Assembly: GCA_932294295.1 (NCBI GenBank)
Contig: OW028576.1
Location: 46,284,628-46,348,627 of the forward strand
Length of the DNA stretch: 64,000 nucleotides
Direction of reading: 5' to 3'
From: Alitta virens
Taxonomy: Eukaryota; Annelida; Polychaeta; Phyllodocida; Nereididae
Part shown: one piece after another, positions 1-11,900 of the stretch
How positions within the stretch are numbered: the first letter of the stretch is position 1
Layout of the letters: each line of letters begins with the position of its first letter
Translations under genes and position numbers: made by a program
The notes under the pieces: model-generated
Seen by the model: only the letters and a program-made list of their open reading frames with translations
Told to the model about the DNA's origin: nothing
The model's database searches: none

Positions 1-201
1 CAGGGAATAGATAGGCCCTACATGGATCCAGAGCTCCATGTTGATCAAGAAGGTGCATTAATACTACCTCACGTGCACCACCCCCCTGCAGAGGGACACA
101 GGGCGCCCCCTCGAGTTCAACGTGCTAGGGAGCACAACTGGATAGATCTGGGGAACATAATCGGCCGTAGGCTAAGAAATCACCGTGTCCCCCCTCATTG
201 A
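1..201 (+). CDS. C-terminal end of an unidentified ORF, possibly a Harbinger-type nuclease
   Basis: The first 201 bases are open in frame 1 and end at TGA 199-201, giving 66 codons that enter from outside the window. The last residues (WIDLGNIIGRRLRNH) are basic and vaguely resemble the C-terminus of Harbinger transposase-derived nucleases, but no catalytic residue lies in this piece. GC is much higher than in the following 3 kb, which suggests coding or transposon origin. I do not recognise it firmly; it could also be host protein sequence or a chance ORF. Confidence 0.3.
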   Translation, partial: QGIDRPYMDPELHVDQEGALILPHVHHPPAEGHRAPPRVQRAREHNWIDLGNIIGRRLRNHRVPPH

Positions 202-622
202 TTGGCTCTGACATTTGAACTTTTATTTTTTACCTAATGAATGCTATGTCTGAAATGTGCTCATATCATAGTAGTATTTCATTCTTTTACACTCAATTTA
301 TGTTTACACTGCTTCTTTTTTACACTTGTTCACCTTTTTGTTTCCGATATGTCCATGACTGTATGTTTTTTACATGTCTCATGTATTATGTATTGATATT
401 TTTTTTTTTACGTACACGTCAATGCGTCTTGCTTGTCGTGCATGTGCATGTTCTTTTTTGATATACAAATAGCAGAGTGTTTCCTTTTTTTACTTGATGA
501 TACGACTTGCTTGTCATTAGTACGCTGCTGTCAATTGATTAGTGTCACTAGTGGTAGGACTAGTACTAGCGGTAGTAGTAGTAGCAGTAGTAGTAGTTGC
601 AGTAGTAGTAGTAGTAGTAGTG

Positions 623-674
<52 letters not shown>

Positions 675-3021
675 CAGTAGTAGCAGTAGTAGTGATAGTT
701 TTTGTCTATAAACACTCAGGTGCTGTGATTTTTTTAACTTACACTTCTTAAATTCGATTTCTTTTTTATTTACTACCTGTATGGAATGCGAAAAAGGTGT
801 TTTTTTGCATTAGTGCTAGTTAGGTTAACATGACCGCTTTTAACTTACACTTTTTTAATGTCGATTCTTTTTTATTTACTGTTTATCTTTTTTTTTGCAT
901 CGAATGTGAAAAAAAAAAAATGTTTTTTTTCGTATTACATGTATCACTGAACATGGTTACTGTTAATTAAACAAAATGTCAATTTTCGTATAGATTCGCT
1001 CCTTTCTTTTTTCTTTAGAAAATTATTTGCACTAGATGAAGTGATAAACGACTTCAATATCAGTGTAGAGTGCATCGATAATAGAGTATGTTTGATGAGG
1101 TGGTGTATTATCAGATAGCTGATAGCAACTAACTAATGTATGAAGAAAAAAAATCTACATATCATTCCTCAATGGCTTATGGTCTTTGCTTCAAGACATA
1201 TACAGTGAGTACACCAGGTGGCATGTATTTGATCTTGAATATTTTTTTTTTCGCTCAGAAAACATTACCTTATCTATTGACTTGTTCAATGCACCTTTCC
1301 CTAATCGCGATAATATGGTGTTCACAGACAGCGTCAATACGAGCCTAATGATTCAAGCCTGAGGGTGCATGATACGGCACACTCCCCAGGTGGCAGTGTC
1401 ACCTAAACGCTTTCCCTCAGCTGGCCTATAATCAACATAATCAATGCGTTATTGTACATTGAATGGAAGTAAAATGGTTCTTTAAAGGGTTGTATAGTTT
1501 AATGATGGGCTGAGGAGAAGAAATAATTTACAAGTATTCTTTCATTTATAATAAATGAGGAGTAATCATGCTGTGATTATTTTTTGAAATCATTCTTTAC
1601 ACTTTTTGTCAGTGGGGGGCTAAAAATGTCAATGCTCTTTCATTTTAATTTGAGCCGAGGGATTATGAAATAGTAAATTGACGCAAATAGTCAGCTAAAC
1701 TTTATCACTGTTTGACGATTGAAAAAATATATTTTGGTCTATATTCTTTAAACTATTGAACTGCTTAAGGATAAAGTATTTTATTATATATTTCAATCAA
1801 TATTCTTTAGCCACCAGAACGGTTTAATGTTAAAATATTTTGATCTATATTCTTTAAGCAGTGGAACAGATCGATGTTTAAAATATTTCATTAATATTCC
1901 ACCCTTTGCGAATAGAATAGAGTGAAGCTTCAAAATTAGAGGTAAACTTTCCTACCATTTAACATGTAAAAAATATTTTTTATACGTCGGTGTAAAGCGT
2001 AAAGTAGTCATACTTCAATTCACCTCTGCCTAAATAACTTGTGAGTTTATTTTTATTTTTATACTTCTCATGAAAAAAAAAGCCAAGTTGGTAAAGAAAA
2101 ACCCTCTGGTAACTAATGCATAAATTAGAGTAATTCATGCATTTTTTACTGCCACATGTTCACTCATAATTAACAAAATGTCAAAAATAGGTAAACGTTA
2201 TTCAAACATCAACTCTAAAAAATACCCCCCTAGACATTGCTCAATAAATTAGTCTCATTAATTCAAAAAGCACACATGTAAAACCCTCAGGCCATTACAT
2301 GTGATGACACTTGCCGAAACATCAAAGGATCATTTTGTCAAAATTATCATAAAGCATAACGTCGCCTGAGGGCAATTTACAGAGGACCGGGCTCTGTGGA
2401 CACAGCTCAGTATGATAACGTGCCCTGGGGGCCCAAAATCCGCCATATTGTGTTATCATCCGGGCCTGTATGTAGTGATGTCACAGTAGGGCTGGCCAGT
2501 TTTCATGTGTACTTGTACCTAGAAGTACTAATACATTATAACAATGATATGACCAATGAGCTGATATGTCGTTTTTTCATCAGCTGTTGAATATCAGTGA
2601 GCCTAATTTGACTCTACAATAATAATTAAAAAGAATATGAATATGAAATAAAAAATATATATAAAACATGGCTGCTCCATGAAATTGGGACATTGACCTG
2701 GTATTTGGGCAATTGACCTGGTTTAATTACGTAATATATTATGGCATACTTGACCATTGTTCTTGTACTCTGTGACCTCCCCTTGGCCATTATCATCTGA
2801 TGATGTCACAATACTTATATATGAGTGCAAAGAGAGGTCAATGAAGCAAAAATGTCAACATGGTTGCCGCTTGAAAAGGTTGTATGAGAAACAGAATACA
2901 CACCGTCTCACTGCTACTATAAATCTCTATGTTGCAGGTAGGAGTCTAAGTGATAAGGACAGAAATTAAAAGTGACATATTTAAACAGAATAGCCTGATA
3001 CCTGTGGACAGTGGCGAAGCC
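202..3021. other. Intergenic stretch upstream of gene A
   Basis: AT-rich sequence with long T runs, one large trinucleotide satellite (570-697) and no convincing exon on either strand. Short ORFs here lack codon bias and domain patterns. The promoter and 5' UTR of gene A should lie near the right end, but I see no clear TATA element that I would defend. Confidence 0.5.
570..697. repeat. AGT/TAG trinucleotide microsatellite
   Basis: About 40 imperfect copies of a three-base unit (AGT), interrupted by a few AGC, TGC and GGT triplets. It produces misleading poly-Ser and poly-Val open frames, which should not be called genes. Confidence 0.95.
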
Positions 3022-3067
3022 ATGCAAAACATGAAGTTCCTGATTCTACTGTTATCTATAGGAATTG
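3022..3067 (+). CDS. Gene A exon 1: signal peptide
   Basis: ATG at 3022 begins MQNMKFLILLLSIGI, a short basic start followed by a hydrophobic core. The donor GTAAGT follows directly at 3068, leaving phase 1. A second ATG lies three codons in. The exon precedes the WSC exons by 3.5 kb because a LINE has entered the intron. Confidence 0.7.
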
Positions 3068-5926
3068 GTAAGTGATTATCTTTTCTAGATTTGTAACATC
3101 ATACTTTGTCTGCACTCTTGATTAGTTTTATTTACCAAATTTATCATTTAATTTTAAATATTAATGCTAATTTAGATTCTTGGTGTAACTTGATGAAAGA
3201 TGCCATCAGTATCTGAAGTCAAAATTAATGTCATGTGAGGACATCATCCAAGTTAGGTCAGCATCAAGCTGATATCATTATTGAATGTCTACCAAAATAT
3301 CTTCCCAAATTGGGTCAATATTGAACCAATATTGTCATCACATTGAATGTCTTCCAAGACATCTTCCCATTAGTCAGTGAACCAATGTTGTCATCAAATT
3401 GTCAAACCAAGATATCTTCCCAAATCATGGCAACATTGAACCAATTCTGTCATCAATTTGAATGTCTACCAATAATAAAACAAAAAAATATAATATATTG
3501 CCATCAAATTGAATTTCATGCCAAGATGTTCCAAATCCGGTCAACGTCAAACTGATATTAATTTTGGCCTGCTATCTGGGTGATAATTTATGGCTGCTGT
3601 AACAACCAATAGCACATGTGTACAGTCAAATTAGCTGACCTGGTAGGGTATATAAGTTTATTTGAAAAAGGAGTTTTAATTTTAGGTCTGATATATTGTT
3701 TCCCAAGTCACAACTCCATAAAAGAAGCTTTTTTTGGGCAACTTTAATATCAATCTATTGCAATCATCTATACATGACTGATCAACCTATAACAATGAGT
3801 AAGGTACAGACTGAACTGAAAACCCTTAATCTGGGCAAGGCTTTTGGAGTAGATGGAATTAGTACTGATTTTTACAAATATTTGTCTGACTACTTACTTC
3901 AGCCTCTTACAGTATTGTTCAACTACATTTGGGAAAAGAGAGTTTACCCAAACAAATTGTCTAAGGGAATAATTCATTACCTGCATAAAAAAGGTAGCTA
4001 TAGTGAACCTGATAACTATCGCAAACTGACTCTAATGGCATGTATGGGTAAAATATTTGAAAACATTTTAAATAAGAGATTAGTTTTCCAAAATGAAGCT
4101 ACATTGGAGATCCTAATCAATTTTGTTTTAGTAAGGGTTGCAGAACTAGTGACAATTTATTCATTTTAGACACAATCATATCTTACCATAAATCAATTTT
4201 TAAAACCCTATTTATAACTTTTATAGACTTTTCGAAAGCTTTTGACTTTGTCAACCGATCATTCCTGTATTATAAGATGATAAAAAAAGGCTATGGCGGA
4301 AAGCTTGTAAATATAATAATACAAAGTATGTTCAACATGTCTAGTGCTAAAGTTAGATGGCATGGTGAATAAGGGACAAACATTGATAGTACCCATGGCA
4401 TTCTCCAAGGTGGGATAGTCAGTCCCAACCTATTTAATCTGTATTTATCAGACATCTGTGAATACCTAGACCAGACCTGTGGAGTAACAATATATGGGAC
4501 AACATACACTCATCTACTATATGCTGATGACCTTTTCCTAATTTCGGAAAGTGCTGATGGAATGCAGACTCTATTAAAAGATCTTGAAGCTTATAGTAGA
4601 AAGTGGCATCTAATAATTAAATCTCAGAAGAGCAAAGTTATGATCTTTCGTAAATCTGGCAAATGTACAGACCGAGACAATCATGATTTCATTATTAAAA
4701 GTGAGAAATTAGATATAGTTAATTCATACAAATATTTGGGTCATGTAATTAGTAATTCTAGCAACATACACAAAGTAATGTATGAGCATTTGACAACCCA
4801 AGCACAAAAAGCAATAGACAAAGTCTACAGTTGGCTATCTACCAGCAAAATTGAGTATCAAAATGTTTACCACATATATATTACCAATACTTGAATACAA
4901 TAGTGAAATATGGTTCTGAGAGAAGCAAATTGAAGCTCTCGAGAAAATACAAGTTTGTTTCCTTAAAAACCTGCTCAGTGTTAGGTGTCAAACTTCAACA
5001 CTGGCCATTCTGGCTGATACAGGTAGATTTCCACAGATAGTCAGACAACATGTTTCAGCAATCAAATTTCTAGGCAGGCTAAGGTCAAATACATGCCCCT
5101 TGCTCTTGACTAGCTGTTATGACATTCAGACTAAGTTAAATCAAAGAGGTGTTCCTTGCTGGCTTACAAGACTTATAAAGTCACAGAAACTCTAGATACA
5201 GATTCTGACAATTCCAGCATAAACAAGCACATTTATCCTTGTACGAAAAGGCTCATACTAAGATGCTCACTGAGATAAATGATAGTACGCTAAACCCAAA
5301 ACTCAGAACATACAAAACCTTCAAGAATGATATTCGAACAGAGCCCTATCTGAATTATACCCAACCCAAATCCGTCTATTGTAATATAGCACGTTTTAGA
5401 CTAAGCTCACACAACCTTAATATTGAATTAGGCAGACACAAACGTCCTTATGTTCCTGCAGATGAAAGAATTTGTGAAAAAAGCAATCTGAAGATGTGTT
5501 TCATTGTTTAATGAGGTGTAAAAAATGAATGATATCCGCTTAAACTTATTCCAAATTGCTTGTAAATGCGTCGAGGGCTTTACTGTTTCGCAATCCAACT
5601 GAACAATTCATAAAAATATTAACAACTAAGAACACTAACCTTAATTTGGTAAATTTCTACAGGTAGCATTAAAATAAGACAGTAGAATATAAATGTTTGA
5701 TATAAATAGTAATTTAAATGTCTCCTGGAACTGAGTGGCTGGTGGAACAACAAAACTGCTTCTATGTGTGTGTATGACTTTGTACATTTGTATATTTGTA
5801 GATATCTACTATTGTATGTCACTTCATATTGTATGTCACTTCTTATTGTATGTCAATATTCCCATCTCATATTGTATATCACTTCATGTTATTTACCATG
5901 TTGATAACAGTCAAGACTACATCATG

Positions 5927-5963
<37 letters not shown>

Positions 5964-8900
5964 TATGCTTAGTGTTTAGTATTGTTATTGAACCTGAATT
6001 GTTGTGCTGAACCTATCTGTTGGTGCTTTTTAATCAGTATTATTGCTATTATTAGTTTAGTTCCGGGTGCTTTAGAATTTCTTAGACAGACAATGTAGTG
6101 TTGATTAGTATTAGACATAATATAGCTCTAATTATTTAATTATTTTACCTGTTGAGCCATGTATTTCTATTATATTCTTATTTTTGCCATTTATAATTTT
6201 GTCATGCTGACACATGTATCAATTTGATATTTTGCTGTCAATAAAAATCTATATATATATGTAAAAACATGTATTATGGAGTGACGCACTAATGACATTC
6301 ATAACGTTCTTCTGTGCCTCTTTTTGTATTCTGTAGTATTTGCCGAGAAATATTTGGTATTCTAAAATGAAATGGTGACATTAGTTTATATGCCATAATC
6401 ACCATCGGATGCAGCTGTATACAAAGTACATAATATATATTATATTGGGTTAACTTTTCATATTTGGTATTGTCACAAGTTGTCGACAGTATATTAAAAT
6501 ATAATATTTTTTATATTTTTTTTGTGTGTCATGCAACACAACTGTATTTCTGCATATCTATATACACATTCATAAATGCATATTTTCAATTTCAAGCGGA
6601 TGCTGTCCCTTACACATATGTTGGATGCTTCAATGACATAAGGCAAGAATGGGTTTTCTTCTGGTGGACAAATGGTCCACAAACTGCTGATGGATGTGCA
6701 TTTGCATGTGAAGCACAGAAATTTAGTTACTTTGGAATGGGGGTAAGTGTAAAGAACAGTTAGACCACCAAACATAAACTATATTTAAACAAAACTGATG
6801 CCAATAATGATATGCAAATTTGGTGTTCTTCTTCATGCTGACTACCACCATTTCAGACAAAAAAACAACATTCCTATAAGGTACAGTTTATTAGAAGAGT
6901 TTGTCAAAGAATAAGGATTTGTTGACTGAATGATTTTTGAAAATGACTAATATAGTGAGCGTGAAAACAATACACTATCGTTTGCCTTGTCAAATGAGGT
7001 ATGAGGCAATAAAATATACCTTTATGATTTTTTGATTTCAGGGAGGGGCTGGTACAGATTGTCACTGTGGCTCAGGTGGTTATGGCAAATATGGTTCCAA
7101 TGGAGGTTGTGGTGATTGCAATTTTAATGGTCAGGTCTTTAAGTGTGGACAGAGCAGCGGAGACCCTTGGAGACTAATTGCAGTTTATCAGTTGACATTA
7201 GGCAAAGTGTTTTATTTATCCAATGTCACTTGCAGAAAAATCCTAGTTTCGAGCATCAGGTCACAAGAACTTTGCCAACCTATAAGATGCATAAGAATAA
7301 AGAAAATCTAAGAATGCATGACCCCAAAATAATAATTTTCAGGCAAACACCTAGAAATCTGCTCAAATTGAGATGCTGGTGATGTCATCATCTATTGTTT
7401 AGTGATATAGTTGCTTGTGAAGTCATTATTGTCAAAAAACAACATCTTTAGTGATAACTAAACTACATTTTGGATCATATAAATGCCTGGAATCTCTCTT
7501 GTTTAAGTTGCAATTCGCATCTGGCTTGGTAACATAATTATTGCATCAATAACAAAAAATTATCTCTGTAACAAAGATACCTTTTTCCAGACTTGTGTGA
7601 TAGAAAATAGTAGGTATGTACTCTTGAGATGATATAAATGACCTGTGAATATTTTTATGACAAAAAAAAAAACCTTCCCCTTGGTGGCATTTGTAACCAA
7701 GGTCCCCAAGCCCTACACAGCAGATCAGCCACTTTGTTTTAAGGTAAAATTCCATAGTTACCAGTTCAATTATGTGAAACTGTGGTGTAAGAGCTTCCCC
7801 AAACTGAGCTAGGACAGTCTGATATGGTCATTTCAAATATGACCATGCGCGAAAAGCGATGACAAAACTTGTAAATATGTGCTCACAAGTTTATTTGGAT
7901 GTGAGTAGTTCTCGTCAAGCAGTCACATATGTTGATATATAAAGGCATTCTATAGATTAATATTTGGTTAAAAAAAAAATATAAAAGAAACTGTATCAAC
8001 TGAGTATTAAACTAGAATTCAAAATAATTGTACACCTTTTTTCAGTCATAAAACAGAAGAAACATTTATAACAATTTAAATCCCAACTTACTAGCTGATA
8101 AAAACAATTCTAAAAGAGAAATAACTTGAAGTTAGCTATATTCACCATTGTATTTACAGCTGCTTCTTTGTGACCATAGCAATGGCTATAATGATGACAA
8201 AATGGCAAAAAGAAAAATATTATCATTAGATAGATATGAAACTTGAAGTGAATTTGTATACAGAGGTTTTTTATAGCTTAGAAAGTTTGGACTTTATTGT
8301 GACATATCGTTTTTCTTTTAAATCTATTTCACAGCCATTCCCAGAATTGATGAGCGTTTCATTGGATGCTGGTATGCATGGAATCCACCTTATATGGTTG
8401 GTAGCCCTCAACAAGTTGGATTAGGAACCAAACAGAATGTATCTCAATGCGCTGGTGCATGTAAGCAACAAGGTGCAGTCTATGCTGGAATTCGGGTTGG
8501 TGTGACGATGTTTCATAGAATTATATATATGAATTTCATTAAATTCATCTTCAACTTGATCATGATTGCATTTTTCAAAGATTCTTTCCTCAGCAGGTGC
8601 ATAAGGGTGTTTGTGCCTGCCTAATTCAATATCTAAGTTGTGAGAGCTCAGCCTGAAACATGCTATATTACAATAAATTGATTTGGGAAAGTCATGATTC
8701 AAATTGGGTTCTATTTTAATATCTTTCTTGAATGTTTTATGAGTTTTTAGTGGGGTTATGTACGCTATCATTGATCTCATTCAACATCTTGGCATGGATC
8801 TGTTCATACAGGGACACAGTCATTTGTTTTGGAGGGACATGTGTTAGACTTGAGTCTATTTAGAAAGCTTAATGCTGAAGCCTGTTGTCTGACGATCAGT

Positions 8901-11900
8901 GGAAACCAGCCAGTGTCTGCTAAAATAGCTATAACATTCTTGAGAAATTTCATTTGTACCTTTTCGAGGGTGACAATTTATTTTTCTGGTAGCCATCTTT
9001 CACTATTATATTCAAGTATTGGCAATATATGGGAGTCAATCATTTTCATGGACTTTGTCTTCTCCTCAAGTGCATACATTGCTTTCTCTTGAATTGCTAG
9101 GTGTTCATATTGTTTTGTGTACATTTTTTGAATTACACAGAACATGTCCTGAATATTTGTATGAATCAACTACTTCTAAATCTTCATTTCCAACACTAAA
9201 GTTGTAGTTTTTACAAGAATTATATCGCTCATTTGTATGGAAGATCATAACTTTACTTTTTTGAGAATTGGTTATCAAATGCCACTTCCTACAATAGGCT
9301 TATAGATTTTTTAGGAGTGTTTGCATACCATCTTGAATTTCTGATATCAACACAAGATCATCGGCATAGTTCAAATGTGTGTAAGTAGTACTATTAATCG
9401 TCACTCCACATGTCTGATCTAGATATTCACACATATCCGACAAGTGCAAATTAAGGAATTTTGGACTTATGATCCCACCCTGAAGAACACCAGGGAAAAT
9501 CCTAGATATTTAGTACTTAAAAACAATCTGAATTCTTATAACAAAATCTTAAAACAATCCATTTGTTTCGCAAAGAAATCCTTCTATGCTAAATATTTTG
9601 ACAACTATAAAAACAATATAAAGAAAACCTGGAGTCTGATCAATGAAATAATAAACAAAAAGAAGGTAACTAATGCATTTCCAAAGCAATTTTTGATAAA
9701 TGACAACTTTGAAACTGCCCCCTAGGTTATAGCACAACAATTTAACAAATATTTTGTGGAAATCTGACCAAAATTTGCCTTTTCTATAAGTAACAATGGT
9801 CATGATACTTTTAGAAAGTTTTTGAAGAATCCTGCTCATGAAACGTTTCTCTTTAATCCTGTAACTGAACCAGTAATTATTCAAACAATAGACAACTTAC
9901 AACAAAGAGCAGCTGTGGCATTGACTGGTTATCTACTAAACTATTAAAACATTGCAAACTAGATTAGCTCACCCAATAACGTTACTGTTCAATAAATGTA
10001 TTCAAGCTGGCACTTTTCCGAATAAGCTCAAAATAGCTAAAGTTCTTCCAATACTCAAGAAAAATGAATTTTTTTAATTTGAAAATTAAAGGCAGATCTC
10101 AATTCTTCCAAGTGTGTCAAAGGTCTTGGAAAAAAGTATGCATACTCAAATCTATGAATACTTTATGAAGTCAAATTTTTTTTATCAAAGCCAGTATGAT
10201 TTAAGGAGTTGCCACTCGACCATGTTTGCAGTCCTTGAGGTAGTTGAAAGAGTTATAACATCTATGGACAAACAATAACACCTTTAAATGTATATTTAGA
10301 CTTATCGAAGGCCTTTGACACACTTAACCATGATATCCTATTATATAAATTGAAACTTTATGGTTTTCGAAATGAGTCTCTAAATTTTATGAAAAGCTAC
10401 CTGTCAAACAGACTGCAGTATGTCAAGCTTGAAGATATATCCTCTGATCTAATGAGCTTAACAGTAGGAGCCCTCAGGGGTCCATTCTAGGACCCCTTCT
10501 TTTCATTAGATATATTAATGACCTGGTCCATGCCACAGACCGGTTATATCCAGTCATCTATGCCGATGATTCCACTCTGATGGCAACACTAAACTCCTTT
10601 GGTGAAACAGATTTAAAATCCAAGTGTAAATAATGAGCTAAGTAAAGTTAGCAACTGGCTAAACCTAAAAAATAAATTGTTTTTCATACTGCCCAAAGGG
10701 AATTGTAAACCCCACTTAAAAATGGAAAACCATACTATAGAGTTTGTCGAGAGCTTTAATCTCCTTGGCATAGTGATTGACTCTAAATTGAAATGGGGTA
10801 AGCACATAGATATCATTGGTAAAAAGATAAGTAGGACCTTGGACATTATAAATAAGTTGAAAAACTTTATCCCCATCAATGCAATTCTGAACATTTATGA
10901 CTCACTAATACTATCCTATATAAACTATGGCTTACTAATTTGGGGCGGGAAAGGTAAAAAATTTCTAAATTACCACAAAAAGTCATTAGACATATGACAA
11001 GGAGTAAACATAATGCTCACACCAGTGGGCTTTTCAAAGCTTTAAATCTGCTCGAATTTGATGACCTATGTGCGCTGCATGACTATAAATTTAGCTATAG
11101 AGCAGAAAACGGCAACCTTCCAGTTTATTTTATGACCCTCTTGCAGTCTCTCAAAATTACCAATCAAAATTACCCAACTAGACAAAATCGTATGTATAGA
11201 CCACCCCAGATTAGACATGAATTTGCTAAGTGTAGTATAACATACCGATACCCACAACCTTTCAATAGCATGAGTTTAAATATAAGAGATAAAATTTTCA
11301 CACATAGTTTTGATGGCTTTAAGAAATATATTAAGAAAATAACCATCAACTCATATTCAAATCATTGCTCGCTACCAACCTGTTATGTCTGTGACAGAAA
11401 CTGTTAAAAGTATCTACCTAACTCCAACCAGTATATCCTAATCCTTAACTATTTATTATATATGTTACAAATAGCTAGTACTGATTTCATGTGAGGGATC
11501 CTTTCCAGTGAAGCAGCAGTCTACTTTGCAGTACCTTTCAGATCTGCTAAACGTTTTATTTTATGGCAAATAAAACATTTACTTTTTACTATAGGTGGTC
11601 CCTCGATAGCGGCACCTAAATGCCTAAGAGGGTTCTCCTCCACTGAATTATTTTTATTTTAATGTTGATTATGTATAATTTTGTTAAATATAGTGGAGAA
11701 TAAAATGATTGAACTTGGACTTACTCATTCCAAGCACCATATTATTAGAACACAATTAAGCTCTATAGCTATAACATTACAGATTCACAGACAGATGTTT
11801 TGGCTAATGATATCATCTGCATGTTACACTGACACTAATTACCGCCAAATTCTGTGACATGGAAACAAATCCCATAGTCTTGGAAGCTAAACTCCAGACA

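Noticed and set aside
433..751. Serine-rich and valine-rich open frames
   Set aside because: They are only translations of the AGT trinucleotide satellite at 570-697.
5619..5929. Overlapping short frames on both strands rich in Cys, Tyr and Ile
   Set aside because: They lie in the LINE a 3' UTR next to a TA satellite and have no splice or domain support.
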